DNA from: Paraspadella gotoi
Lineage: Eukaryota; Chaetognatha
Length of the DNA stretch: 64,000 nt
Reading direction: 5' to 3'
Assembly: GCA_051294375.1 (NCBI GenBank)
Contig: CM119264.1
Coordinates: 24,891,648-24,955,647 of the forward strand
Position numbers and translations under genes: made by a program. Below are positions 35,742-47,828 of this stretch, piece by piece. The notes below the pieces were generated by a model that worked only from the letters and a program-made list of their open reading frames with translations, did not search any database and was not told the origin of the DNA. How positions within the stretch are numbered: the first letter of the stretch is position 1; each line of letters starts with the position of its first letter.

Positions 35742-36424
35742 TTTTGCCTCCCGTGTTTACAAGTCCACATCCTTTTCATCTCATTTTTTCCCGCGCTTTA
35801 TCTTTTGTCTCAACCTGTCTTTCGTTCGTGACTTCATTTTCTCTTTTCATATCTCATTTTAGACTAAACTATTTCTAAATGTTCTTATAGTTTAGCTGTT
35901 CTTATCTTTTTAGTCTTTTAATTTCGTTCTCTTCATTTCAATTCCATATTTTCTGATTTTATCTGATGTCTTTTTTAATTTTTAAAACATTTTTTACACT
36001 CCCCTTCAATTTCTCTTTGATTTTGGTTTTAACATAAACGAAGTAAGAGAGACGAGCTTGCAATTATTTTCCTTCTCGGACGACAAATGTTCAGAACTTT
36101 GTTCTAACTCGTTATACTTCGTTTTTTCTACTTGGTTTTTGAATAATTTCTATGTAAGTTTTTGAATATTTTTAGTTCTTGCATCTACTCCTAACTTAAG
36201 TAATACTTTACGTATATTTTTCATAGTATTTCTATTCATTTTTTTCATTCTTTTCAATTTTTTTATCTCATCCCTGTTGCCTAGATTAATGAGCTGCTCG
36301 TTTATGGACAAAAAAGTGAATTTCCTGACCACTGCCGCTGCCGCTGCTGCTGCCCCCGTCGCCGCCGCCGCCGCGGCCGGAGACTCAATCCTTAATCTCT
36401 ACTCCTCTCTATCTTTTCCTGTCA

Positions 36425-36690
36425 GATTGTGAGTTCGCTTTTGTGTGAATCTGCGTGTTCGGATATCTGTGGATAAGGCGCAACGTGGGCTGAAGATGAC
36501 TGTCCGTAACTTCTATAACCCCCTCTAGCAGCCATGGAACGGGTCCCTGGGCTTGGAACCAGGCTTGAGGGTTTGCCATGCCCCCAAGGCGGCTTACGGC
36601 CGTCCTCACGCTTCCCGCAGGGTAGGTACCGGGTTGGGATTGAACCCGGTACCTAGTGGTCATGAGCTTTACTCAATGAGCCACCGGGTC
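36425..36690 (-). mobile_element. tRNA-derived SINE
   Basis: On the minus strand a head beginning GACCCGGTGGCTCATTGAG gives an A-box (36672-36683). It is followed by the B-box GGTTCAATCCC (36636-36646), an exact match to GGTTCRANYCC. The B-box sits in an 11 bp inverted repeat GGTACCGGGTT/AACCCGGTACC (36624-36652), an extended T-stem. A tRNA-unrelated body of about 200 bp follows. The 3' end and target-site duplication could not be fixed by eye. Confidence 0.7.
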
Positions 36691-37068
36691 ACAACTGAAA
36701 GTGTCATGATTCTAGGCGGGGTGAACCTAGGCAATGCCCGACTACATATCTCCCACCTCGTAAATGTTAAACAGGGAGAGAAATAGGGACGCACCAAGCG
36801 AGATAGTGAGAGAGAGCCGCCTTGGCTTTTGACATTATTCCTTTCATTTCCATTCGTTGTCGTTTTCTTTATTCTTATTTTTTAATAAATTCTCTCTCTT
36901 GTCGTCTCCTTTAAAATTCTCCCTTCGCTCGCTCTCCCTCGGGCTTTCATTTAATGTTTTGTCTCCATTCTGGGTTTCGACTTTGCAGCCTCTTCCGAAA
37001 TTCCGACCGAGAAGAGAGACGCGAAATTCTTTTCTTTTGAGGACCGGGTGAAATAAAAGAGAAATAAA

Positions 37069-37126
<58 letters not shown>

Positions 37127-37127
37127 G
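37069..37127. repeat. (GA)n microsatellite
   Basis: Imperfect GA run. A GGC/GGA trinucleotide island lies at 37260-37320, and 37320-38050 is AT-rich without a gene. Confidence 0.9.
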
Positions 37128-38056
37128 ATGTTATGGCAAGAGATTTTGTTTTTCCGGTTTATCCCCAGATTTTCGCTCCTCTGTTGCTAGGATTCTCTCT
37201 TGGTGCTCGTGATAACCTTTTCTAATAAAATGTAATGTTTGTTTTTAATCTTTCATTTTTCCGGCGGCTGCTTCGGCGGCGCCGCGTCAGAGGCGGCTGC
37301 GGAGGCGGAGGCGGCGGCGGTTTTTCAGTTGGGAGGGAATTTTTGAAATGAGGAAAAAATTCAGAAAGTTTGCTTTTGGATTCATGGGCTGGATAATTAT
37401 GCGATTCTAAAATCTCCGGATGAGCACGTCTTACTTTTTCACTACGGAGGGTTTAGCATAAAAGCTGCAAAATTTATAACCTTACTATATATATCCCGAA
37501 TATTAAAAAAAACTTCTACAAACGAGATTAAAATCCCTAAATCATGGTTTAAAATAATTTAAAATATCTTAACATCAACATTCCGATCAGAAATGAGTCT
37601 GTCATATAAAAAAATATTAATTTCTCTCACTTTCAAGAAAGGCAATTTCTCGCGGATTTTATTGCCAGTCGTGGCGGTTGCTCGAGACCCCGATAAAAAT
37701 TGATTATATGAGTAGCAATACAGATTTTATGTTGGTTATAAAAGATCACGATTATTGAAGGAAAAACGCTGTGATACAAAAAAGTATCGATTGTATATTT
37801 TTTAACTATATCTCATATTAAATTTCGATCATCGAAGCACGAAAAGCGAAAAAATTCTATTGTTTTCCTTTCGCCCTCTCGCGAGAGACTCATACTTTGT
37901 CCAAACATTCTCAGAAAAACAAACTGTTTTAGAGCGAATATAAACACGAGAGAGAAAAACCAAAGGCACGTGCAAAAACAGGTGTCGCCCTTAAACGTCA
38001 ACCGTAAAAACGATGGAGAAAACAAAGAAGTCAGGGCGTTGGAAGGTCATAAAAAA

Positions 38057-38059
<3 letters not shown>

Positions 38060-38105
<46 letters not shown>
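38060..38105. repeat. (GA)n microsatellite
   Basis: About 22 units. The following 38120-38600 shows no gene; it contains three GTGACGCTGTKG-like repeats at 38240-38295. Confidence 0.9.
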
Positions 38106-38109
<4 letters not shown>

Positions 38110-38814
38110 TTCCATTTCATTCTTTAGGGGGGGGGAGAGATTTATGGATTTCATTGAAGTGGCCATTACCCAGATTTGCTTCCACAAAATGAAGGGAATC
38201 ATCTATAACTCGAGAATCGTTCTTCCCTCGACTGGGCGTGGGTGACGCTGTTGACGCCAGGGTGACGCTGTGGCGCCAGAATGACGCTGTTGACAGGATG
38301 GTGAGGCAAATTGCTTGAAAATGGTTAAATCTTTGGGAGGAAACTGAGTGTGACAAAAACAAGAAAAAGAGTAAGTTAAGCTGACTGAGATGTGAAAGAC
38401 TGACTAAATCCTGGGTCTCCAATGAGAAAAAACAACATCCAACAAAGATAAGAAAACCTTAAATTATTTAACTGAATTTTTTTAAAAAATTTAAAATTCT
38501 ATATAAAAATTTTTTTGATTTTTTTCGTCGAAAAAAAAATGAGTAAAGGCCCAACAAAATTATAAAAAAAGACATTTTACTCAGTTTTTGATTTTTTTCG
38601 TTTTTTTCCCATTGTTAAGGAAAACAACAACAACAACGGCAACAACAGCGCGCGCATCCAGTTGCTCCCTGGCGCCGCACGAACCAGACTCTCTCTCTCT
38701 CTATCTCTCTCTCTCCAGTTCCGGTTTTCTTGACCCCAGCAATAATCCACCTTTACCACTTGGGTTCATTTTTCTCCCTCGCTCTGTCAATCTCTTCCGC
38801 CGCATTCGCCAGCC

Positions 38815-39035
38815 TCTCACCCTGACATCCTCTCATCTTCTCACCCTCACATCCTCTCATCTTCTCACCCTCTCATCCTCTCAACCTCTCACCCTGTCAT
38901 CCTCTCACCCTCTCATCCTTTCATCCTCTCACCCTCTCATCCGCTCATCCTCTCATCCCTTATCTTCTTACCTTCTCATCCTCACCCTCTCACCTCTCAT
39001 CCTCTCACCCTCTCATCCTCTCACCTTCTTTCCTT
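38815..39035. repeat. Pyrimidine minisatellite CATCCTCTCAC
   Basis: About 20 short units mixing TCATCCTCTCA and CCCTCTCATCC. Continues to 39300 as C/T-rich low complexity. Confidence 0.85.
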
Positions 39036-39332
39036 TTTCACCTCAGTTCACTCTTTATTCTCACCTTGCTTCCTTTTCTTTTTTCTTTTAACTTTCACAA
39101 TTTCCCCATAACCCTTCATTCCACTAACTTCTCTCTCTCTCTGTCTCACTTCCCTATCTTCCCCTTCATACCTCTCTCACCTGTTCCCCCAGCCTCCCCT
39201 ACCCTAACCTCTCCCCCACTCTCTCCCTCAACCCCAACTCCCTCGGCCTCTCCTCCCAAGCGCATTTTTCACGCGTTGCATCAACTCACTTACGCGAGAT
39301 GACGCGCGCTATTTCCGGACGACCACGAAAAT

Positions 39333-39343
39333 TCCTCTCTCTC

Positions 39344-39413
<70 letters not shown>
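39333..39413. repeat. (CT)n microsatellite
   Basis: About 40 units, nearly pure. Confidence 0.95.
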
Positions 39414-39417
<4 letters not shown>

Positions 39418-39504
39418 CAACTCAACAAAGCACAGAGTTGATTTGAAAAACGAGTTTAGGTTTATTTCCCTTCGATCCTCATTTTTTTCCGTCCTTCTCG
39501 TCTG

Positions 39505-39665
39505 TCTCTTCTCTTCTCTTCTCTTCTTTTCTCTTTTCTTCTCTTTTCTTCTCTTTTCTTCTCTTCTCTTCTCTTTTTTACTCTTCTCTTCTATTCTATT
39601 CTATTCTATTCTATTCTATTCTATTCTATTCTATTCTATTCTATTCTATTCTATTCTATTCTATT
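39505..39665. repeat. Pentanucleotide repeats (CTTTT/CTTCT)n then (CTATT)n
   Basis: Pentamers drift from TCTTC through TTTTC to a pure (CTATT)n run of about 15 units at 39591-39665. Confidence 0.9.
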
Positions 39666-40076
39666 TTATTCGCTTCTCTTCTCTTCTCTTTCCTGCTCCG
39701 CTTTTCTCTTATTCTCTTTTCTGTATTCTTTTCTTAAATCTTATCTTTTATCTATTTATCTTTTCTACTTTTCTATTCTTTTCTCGTCTCCTGTTTTGTT
39801 TTTGTTTCTCTTTTCATTTCCATCTTTTCTTCGCTTCCAGAATTGGTAAACTATTTTCTTTATCAGTTTTTTCTTACTTTTTCTTTTTTTCTTTATCTTT
39901 CCATCTCTCAGTCAACTTCTCAAATACTTTCCACTCCCTCTTTCGCTTCCACTCTCAAATTCACCTCCAGTTCTACTCTCAAATTCAATTACGCTGGTTT
40001 CCCCCTTTTCCCCATTTTCTCCCCCTTTCACCCCAAAGCCACCCCCACCTCTCCTCACCCCCTTTTCTCCACCCAG

Positions 40077-40341
40077 CGACGGCGACAAATCGACAGGCGA
40101 CCTCGTCCCCTTCTCGTTGCGCCTGGGATTTCCCGGTGACATCCGGGAGGCCGACGCCGAGGTCGTCCACGAGGGCGGAATCGCCGATGGCGATGAAGCC
40201 GGTTACATCCGGACTCTGGTGACGAATGCGCGGATGGACGAGAAAGGACATCGGCTTCGTCGTCGTCGTCGGCGTTGTTGTTGTTGGGGAATAATCAAAA
40301 AAGCACAACCGAGAAATGACTCTTCGATGTATGGGATATAA
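40077..40341 (+). CDS. Possible orphan coding exon (low confidence, strand uncertain)
   Basis: A polypyrimidine run ending CTCCACCCAG precedes an open frame of about 87 codons whose third positions are mostly C or G, like the supported genes here. It includes GFPGDIREADAEVVHEGG and GYIRTLVTNARMDEKGH before a (CGT)n run encoding poly-Arg. The opposite strand is also open with similar codon bias (FIAIGDSALVDDLGVGLPDV), so strand cannot be settled by eye. No partner exon or start codon was found. About 280 bp downstream another short GC3-rich stretch ends in TGA (NGDVDGAEIAFNGATNASAF). I do not recognise a family. Confidence 0.25.
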
Positions 40342-41406
40342 AACGAATCAGAAACGACAGTGAGGAATTGAAATTCTTTTTCGATTCGCGTGGCGATTCA
40401 TTATTCTCACCCGCAGTCCTTACCCAACACTACAGGTCTGCGAGTGAGAAAAGAAATTTTCATTGGTTGACGACAACAAATCTTACCACGTCCCACCTTT
40501 AAAGTCTTTGCCCTATGAGTCCAACTCGGCCGATCCCCACAACCGCTTTACCATGACCCTTTCCACTAACCAGCAAATCGACCAAGAAGAAATTTTCCCC
40601 CTATCGGCGTCGAAAACACAAAAAAGACTAACGGCGACGTCGACGGCGCGGAAATCGCCTTCAACGGCGCCACCAACGCCTCCGCGTTTTGAGGCGGCGT
40701 CGCTGCGGCTCAGGTTCTCCCGGAGTCACGTTTTCCAGATGGCAGGCGCGGCGGTCGGCCGGCGTCGGCGCCCGATATATGGGCCCATGACTCGAAGGAG
40801 ATTCTCACCCGGAGACGAATCCATTTCCGGTTGAGGGAATCTGCCATCTGGTGGGGAAAGGGGAGGGAGGGGGGAGGGGGGGGAAAGGAGAAGAGGAGGA
40901 AAAGGGGAGGAATAGTTGTGAATGTTAAGAGTCTGAAGGAGTGGAGGAAAAAAGTAAAAAAGAATAGAAAAGAGGGAATACGAAGAGGTTGAACCGAAGG
41001 GACGAGGTAGAATATTATTAAATAAGGGGGATATAGAAAAAGGGGAAAAAGAAAAGGAGGAAAAACAAAGAAAGAAGGAAAAATACTAAGTGGGAAGGAA
41101 GAGTGGGAAGGGGAAGAGAAAGAGGAGGGAGAAACGAAAAGGAAAACGGAAATGAGATTGGGGAAACAAATTGAGTTGAGAGGGAAGTAGAAGGGAGGCG
41201 ATGTGGTAGGCAGAAAACTGGGAAAGTGATAACAATTGTTATTGGTTAACGATGTAGATTTAATATACAAAAACATACTATGCTAAAATGGTAAAAGTGG
41301 AAACTTCCATGAAAAACACTTATGACGATACTGCAAATTCAAAATTTGTGTCTTTCCGCTTTTTAAAATCGGGCTTTGTAAATTTTAGGACCATTAAGAT
41401 AACTAT

Positions 41407-41415
41407 CTCTCTCTC

Positions 41416-41504
<89 letters not shown>
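41407..41504. repeat. (CT)n microsatellite
   Basis: About 48 units with one ACT break. The flanks 40850-41280 are purine-rich and 41510-42300 AT-rich; no gene. Confidence 0.95.
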
Positions 41505-41505
<1 letters not shown>

Positions 41506-42649
41506 AGACTTAATGTTGGAGGAATCTCCCAATCATTTCTGCTTTTCTCTCAGGATTTTATCTCCGAATAGTCAGGCGCCAACCAGAGAGCGATTCAGAC
41601 GCAGAAAGATTTTTAAAGAGGAGGAAAAAGAGAGAGAGAGAAAAGAGAAGAAAAATGAGCTAAAAAAAAGTAAAAGTAAAATAAAAAGGGGGAAAAAAAG
41701 GAAAAGCCTCGTCCCACCATAAAAAATCTCACCAAATAATCTCGTCTTTTATCCCTCAGTCCGAAATTCGTCTGCCTTTATTTTCTTTATGGTTGTCTTT
41801 TTCCTCTTTAAGTTTTTATAGGAGTTAATATTTTATCAGTTTTTTGTTATTCTGGGATTCTTTTTGGTTGGGGAGTTATAGGTATACATAATAACTAGTG
41901 TTAATGAATTTCGTTTTCAAGATTATGATATCAACTATAACAAAAATGTTGATTATTATTGTACTAAATCAACCTTGTTGAATTCTAATAAAATCGCATG
42001 TATATTAAAATCTTTATTCAAGTATTCTACTTTCCTTCAAGAAGTGTTTTTTCTTCTAATTATTCTTGTAAAAAATAAAAGATATTTATCCCTGCTATTT
42101 CCCTCCCCGGCTTATATCTCTCTTCTCTGCTCTTATCTTTCCTTTTTTGCTCTTTTCTTTTTGGTTTAATCTCTACTCCATCTCATTTTATCATAAATTC
42201 ATTCGCTCGTCTTTCTTTTTTTATTTAGGATTTTTTTCCATCTTTGTTACTGGAACTTGTTAGTGGACTTTGCTTCATTCTTTCACTTGTAATTTTAAAA
42301 CTATTTAATTTTTTGTTTTCGAAATCGAAAACTTTACGATTTTTCGAAGAGGTATAGCGATAGCCACTTTCTCACTTTCTCCACCATTCAAAACGTTTAG
42401 TTTAAGAAAGAAAAAAAAACAACCTAAAGAAAGAAATAGGGGGAAAAAAACATTGACCTCACGAAATCTTTTTAATGGTTCAACGACTTGGAAACGAAAC
42501 AAAAAATCATAAAAGACTTTTTGATCTCGAAGACAAAAATCGGGGTCATCGAAGATTGAGAGAGTCGAATGGTCAACATAGTCAAAAGGTCGAGTGGTCA
42601 AAATGGTCCAAACGGTCAGGGTCGAAGATACGAGGGGAACAAGTGGAAC

Positions 42650-42785
42650 GACGACGAGACTGAGTTCCTTGACCCAAAATAGAAAAGAGAAATTAGGGAC
42701 AAAAGAAACCACGACGACGACCATGAGGATGACGACGACGACGACGACGACAAAAACAATGAGGACGAAGACGACGACTCAATAG
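42650..42785. repeat. (GAC)n trinucleotide cluster
   Basis: ACGACGAC runs after degenerate GGTCAA-type repeats at 42570-42620. No gene supported between 42300 and 43180. Confidence 0.75.
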
Positions 42786-42921
42786 GAAGAAAAGCTTCCA
42801 GCTTGGCGTCTTCGAAGACTTCGACGGGCTGTTGCTGTTTTCGTTGTTGCCTCTGCTGTAGTCGAAGCCCCAGACAAAAACAAAAATCTCAGGTGAATGA
42901 AATGGAAGCCGATTTAAACGT

Positions 42922-42927
42922 CACGTG
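42922..42927. promoter_or_regulatory. CACGTG E-box upstream of the C-type lectin
   Basis: A palindromic E-box in ACGTCACGTGAC, 256 bp upstream of the lectin ATG. A bHLH site is possible but unproven. Confidence 0.25.
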
Positions 42928-43182
42928 ACTACCAAGTCTCACCAGGTCGATTCATTCGGTCCGAAGACGCGAGGTCAAATCTATGGTACCGGTCTCTCTT
43001 AGGCCATTGTTGTTGTTGTCGTCGTCCTCTCACTGAAGTCAATATTCGCGACGAAAATTCGACTGAGAATCAGTCACGATTTTGATTTCGACGCAGACAG
43101 AACCAAAAGGAAAATTCTGAATCCAATATTTTTTTGGAAGACAAAACTTAACAATTTCTCATCCGATTTATTTAAAAAAAAA

Positions 43183-43857
43183 ATGTCTCCTTACCTCCTC
43201 ACCCTTTCCATCGTCTTCTGCCTGACCCTGTCCGTCCTCGGCTGCGGACGAGACGATCACTCCAGCTCAGGCAGTGACTATTATCATCACTACCATCACT
43301 ACGGCGGCTACTATGAGCCTTACTTCACCTACTACCCTTCCTTCTATCCTTCCTACTCCTACGACTGGTACGATCCTTACTACTACTACGCCGCCCGCCC
43401 CGCCCGACGCGTTTCCCCGCTCCAGCTGGCCCTGGCCAAGACTCGCAACAAGGTCGTCGTCCACGACGCCTCTTGGACCGACTCCAACTGCACTTACGAG
43501 TTGACAACCTCGCCGGCACTGTCCTGGGTCGACGCCCGCGACGCCTGCAACAAGCGCGGCGCTCTTCTGGGGGTGGTGGCGTCGGCGGCGGCGTCGGAGC
43601 GCGTGGCGGAGGAATTCGCCGTCAACGCCACGGAAGCGGCGTCTTTCTGGATCGGCGCCAGCGACAACGCCAACGAGGAGATTTGGGGTTGGGTCGATGG
43701 AAAAGTCATGGATTTTGCGGATTGGACCAAGACGCCGGACGGAGGGAAGATGGAAAACTGCGCCGCCTTTGACATTGGCGTCAACGCTGTCCAGAGCGGA
43801 AGATGGAACGACGAAGACTGCGACGAAAAGAAAGCGTATCTTTGTCAAAAGTGTTAA
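43183..43857 (+). CDS. Secreted C-type lectin with Tyr/His-rich N-terminal region, intronless
   Basis: A single 224-aa ORF. Residues 1-20 are a signal peptide (MSPYLLTLSIVFCLTLSVLG). Residues about 33-70 are a low-complexity Tyr/His/Pro region with HHYHHY and DPYYYY. Residues about 98-224 form a C-type lectin-like domain: SWVDARDAC, FWIGASDN, IWGWVDGK, FADW, MENC, GRWNDEDC and YLCQKC. The canonical disulfide cysteines are C122-C221 and C193-C213. C103 and C224 are extra. The calcium-site WND is intact at 208-210. The EPN/QPD sugar-specificity tripeptide is not present; TPD occupies that position at residues 184-186, so monosaccharide specificity is unclear. Such proteins act outside the cell in carbohydrate recognition, immunity or matrix and mineral organisation. 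The absence of introns contrasts with the other genes and could reflect retroposition, but I see no poly(A) tail or flanking repeat to prove it. An E-box lies 256 bp upstream. Confidence 0.95.
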   Translation: MSPYLLTLSIVFCLTLSVLGCGRDDHSSSGSDYYHHYHHYGGYYEPYFTYYPSFYPSYSYDWYDPYYYYAARPARRVSPLQLALAKTRNKVVVHDASWTDSNCTYELTTSPALSWVDARDACNKRGALLGVVASAAASERVAEEFAVNATEAASFWIGASDNANEEIWGWVDGKVMDFADWTKTPDGGKMENCAAFDIGVNAVQSGRWNDEDCDEKKAYLCQKC

Positions 43858-44749
43858 GAACTTGGAACACGTGCGACGAGTGACTCATGGGAAGTTGTAA
43901 ATTACAACTTGTAATTTAGCTTGTTTCTACCTAACTGTAACAATTTAGATTGACATAAATATGCAGATTATCGTTTGCTCTTTTTAAGTTTGATGTTAAT
44001 TTTATTTTGGGGTTAAATTTTAAATTTATCTTTATATATTTGAATATTTTAGTTTTTGTACACAATTTACAGGTATACCTGTATATAATTATTTTCAACT
44101 AAGTAGATAGTAGAACTTTTCTTTACTGATTTTGTAACCGTTTTGATGTCAGTTAAGATTTTCTAGTGTATGATTTGTTGCTTGTTAAGTGACTGTTGAG
44201 TAATTAAATTTCATTTAGCTGATTTTCTGTGTTTTTATTAACAAAAAAAAACGGCTTCCGATTCGTTGGTTTACAACTCGAAACCCAAAACAAAACAGTT
44301 CTTTGTTATATGACAAGAAAAAAAAAGATTTTAAACTTAATGCTTTGTGCATGTCCCAGATTTGTTTAGGATTTCAAACTTGGCCACTTGATTGGTATAT
44401 TTATAATTGAAATAGTCATACTAGTACTACTTGTACTACTACTATCGTGTGAAAAAAAAAACAAAAAAAAAAAACGCGCCACTTTATAATTTTAAATTCC
44501 AAACGCTTTGTAAGAATATTTTAAAAAAATTATATAAAGTTTTTTAAAAAACAATGTATATAAATTTATGTTCGGTCAAGTGGTATAAGAGATATGATTT
44601 TTTAAACTTGGAAAAAAAAAGAAGGGGAAATCGAATTTTATTTAAAAGAATAATTGCCCAGTGATTCATCTTATTTTTGAATAACCTTAAAATTATTATA
44701 TTTAGAAATCTGGGTTATTCTGGTTACTACTACTTCTATCCCTCAATAA

Positions 44750-44754
<5 letters not shown>

Positions 44755-44790
<36 letters not shown>

Positions 44791-44883
44791 ACACCCCCAC
44801 CTTCTCCATATTCGCCTTTCCTCTTGTGATCGAAGGGGTTGGGAGCCGTTGACCCTCACAACCAGAATCTGCCGATCAGTCGC

Positions 44884-44917
<34 letters not shown>
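44755..44917. repeat. (CT)n at 44755-44787 and (GA)n at 44886-44917
   Basis: Opposed dinucleotide tracts about 100 bp apart. From 43860 to 44750 the DNA is AT-rich with no gene. Confidence 0.9.
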
Positions 44918-44918
<1 letters not shown>

Positions 44919-45564
44919 TTTAGTATTGCAACTACTCTCTGCAACTTATGGTTCAAGGAAAAAATGAACAAAGAGCGTATGATATTTTTCATGAAAAATA
45001 ATTTTCTCAAGACCGTCCAATTAAGAAGTTATATACCTACCAATGAGAGAGAGAGAGGGAGAGAGATATGGAGGAGAGAGAGCCCTCTTCATTTAAAAAA
45101 AAGCCCAAAAAGAAGCGGGGAAAAAAGCGAGTGATGGATGAGATTTCTCACCGCCCAGGACGCGGCCTCGACGCCAGCGGCGGCGGCGGTGGCGGAAGCG
45201 GCTGAAGCGGCGGAAGCGGCGGGGAATGAAGCGACTCTACAGACTTTCCTCTTCAAGTCACGTGATTTTCCTTTTCTTTTTTTTTTTCAGTCCAATTTCC
45301 CTATTTTTTTTCTTCACGAAAAAAAAAACCCGCAAAAAAGTGATGAAACTGAAAATTGGTAAAACCAATTCAAATATTAATTTACTTGAAAGCTGTTCGT
45401 TGAAAAATATAAGTATCTTTCATTGATTATGTAATAATAGATATATATACAATATATTAATATATTACGTAATTGTATTTAGGACTGATAAAGTAAACGA
45501 AATGTACTGAAAGTCAATCCAAACAGAAAAAATATCGTTTATTCAGTTTCGAGTTCAGAGAGAG

Positions 45565-45665
45565 AGAATGAAAGAATGAAAGAATGAAAGAATATAAGAA
45601 AGAAAAAAGATAGAATGAAAGAATGAAAGAAAGAAAAGAAGAAAGAATGAAAGATTGAGAGATAG
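45565..45665. repeat. (GAATGAAA)n tandem repeat
   Basis: GAATGAAA units with AAAG variants. A GCG/GAA trinucleotide island lies at 45170-45235, without a supported exon. Confidence 0.8.
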
Positions 45666-45946
45666 AGAGAGAGCTTTTTTCCATATCCCGACGACGAGCA
45701 CGTTTTTGACAGTTTTTTTTTCTCGGCGAAATGTTTACATTTATTTGGCTGAAGAGACAGACTTATTTACATTTATTCCTGGTAAATATATGCGTCGCCA
45801 CGTCGTCGCTCTCCTTTTCGTACTACTTCGCTTTTTTCCAATTTTTTTCTTTCTACTTTTGTGTTGAGTTTTTTTTTTTGTCCTTCGTGAGAGGTTCGCA
45901 GTCTCTCTGTCTTTCTGTCCATATGTGTATCTTTTTCTATCTTTCA

Positions 45947-45949
<3 letters not shown>

Positions 45950-45989
<40 letters not shown>

Positions 45990-46009
45990 CTCTCCTCTCT
46001 TCTCTCTCT

Positions 46010-46062
<53 letters not shown>

Positions 46063-46295
46063 CTTCTCTGTCCGCTCCTCATCCTCTCCTATTTTTTTAG
46101 GCCAAATAAATCCTCTTTTTTTTGCCTTCAAGGCGCAACGATAATCTTCTTGAATGAATGGTTCATGAGGGCAAGTAAAGACAGTTATGGGAAGACAGAA
46201 AAGAGAGAGAGAGAGAGGATTGAGGAGGGAAGGAGGAGGAGAGAAAACAGAAAGAAAGTAAGGAGCGAGAAAACAATTGAATAAGGGCGAAAGTT

Positions 46296-46375
<80 letters not shown>
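45950..46375. repeat. (CT)n at 45950-46056 and (GA)n at 46300-46375
   Basis: Two long opposed tracts about 240 bp apart. Confidence 0.9.
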
Positions 46376-46377
<2 letters not shown>

Positions 46378-46439
46378 ACAGACAAAGAAAGAAAGGAGAG
46401 ACAGAGGAGGACAGACAGAGAGAGAGACAGAGAGTGGTA

Positions 46440-47780
46440 GGGAAGGGGGAGGGGCCTTCTTTTCTTCGAGTCTTGAAAAGAAAAGATTGAAGCCGCGAGT
46501 CGTCAGGACCGACGAGAAGTCGCGACGACTCGAAATGTGAATGGGTGGGCGACTTGAAAGCCACTGTGGGGGAAAAGGAGGTTTTGAGATATGAGAAAGG
46601 CAGGAGAGATCGTGGGCGACGAGAAAGACTTGTGGGGACGAGGAGTATAGCGGAAGGGACTCGTGATTGAGTTAGGTAAGTGAGAAAGTTGAGGAAAGGA
46701 GGAGAAAGTGGATGTCAAAAACTGTGATTACATCGACTAAAGTTCGATATCGATTCTCACCATGTGACTTTGGAATTCAAGCACCAAAATCACGCCGCCC
46801 TTTTGACAAGAGTCACAAGAATCACTCGGAAGTGAAAGTACCTCATGAATCGCGCTAATTGCTGATTGGCTGGAACGTTAGCCTACTGATTGTAGGGAGT
46901 CCAGGACTCATTGCTGATTTGACTCCCATTTTTTGTCTGACGAACCGCTGAGTGGACCCAAATTTGGTCGCGGTCCTTTTCAAGGAGAGACGAGCTGAGG
47001 ACGTGACTTGAACTTAGCTTGAAAGACTCAGACATTAAGACTTGGACCTTGTCGGGACTTGAATCTTAGCACAAACAAGATGGTTTCATCCAAAGTGTTG
47101 CGTCGCAGTAACTTTATTTTCTCGTGACATGACATGACATAACCTGACAATATGTGACATGACGTGACATTACATGACTACATGACTACAATAACTTTCT
47201 TAGCCTGACACGTACTGCATCGGAATTTCGTCTTTAATTTCTAACAGTTTTAGAATTTCTTGAAGGCGGCGCTAGCAGTCCCTTGCATTTGGGTTGTTCT
47301 TTTTTTTTGTCTTAACAAATGAGAAACTAACTATAGGCGAATAATGAGAATTTTGAACGTAAGTGAGACAGACATACCGACCGACAGACCGACCGAAAAG
47401 TGACTTTTAGAGTTGCTCCGCGAGTACTCGCCAAGCCGTTCGTCAAACTAAATGGCGCCAAAGCCGCTCCCAAAGCGCGTGACTGAGATCGGCGCCAAAA
47501 AACGGCACAATGGCGCGTGACTTGGAGGGGCGCCTAAAGACGCCGCAAAATTTGGTCCGGGGCCAAAAGACGCCGCTGCCGAATCCATTGTGGAAATTCA
47601 TAATTATTTCAAAAGGAGGAAAAGAAAGAGAAGGGAAAGGGGGAGAGAGGGGGAAGAGGATGACGATAGGGAAGGAATAAGAAAAGAAAAGAGAAAAGAT
47701 GAGAAAGAGATGAGATAGGAAAGAAAATTAGAAAGATGAGAGAACTGAGTTAGCAAAAAAAAAGAGAGGGAGGGAAACGA
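46440..47780. other. Gene-free unique stretch
   Basis: No open frame with codon bias. It contains a (TGACA)-rich patch at 47126-47185 and the E2F-like motif cluster at 47451-47500. Confidence 0.6.
47451..47500. promoter_or_regulatory. Two E2F-like GGCGCCAAA motifs
   Basis: GGCGCCAAA occurs at 47454 and 47491, within a patch that also has TGGCGCGTGAC and GGGCGCCTAAAG. TTTGGCGCC is an E2F/DP consensus. No gene was found next to it. Confidence 0.25.
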
Positions 47781-47789
47781 AGACCGCTA

Positions 47790-47828
47790 GAGAGGAGGAG
47801 GAGGAGGAGGAGGAGGAGGAGGAGGAAG
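47790..47828. repeat. (GGA)n microsatellite
   Basis: About 13 GGA units. The region to 48430 is purine-rich, no gene. Confidence 0.9.

Noticed and set aside
40463-40834. 123-codon + frame
   Set aside because: Composition changes along it, and a different frame looks more coding over 40630-40700. Not enough to call a gene.
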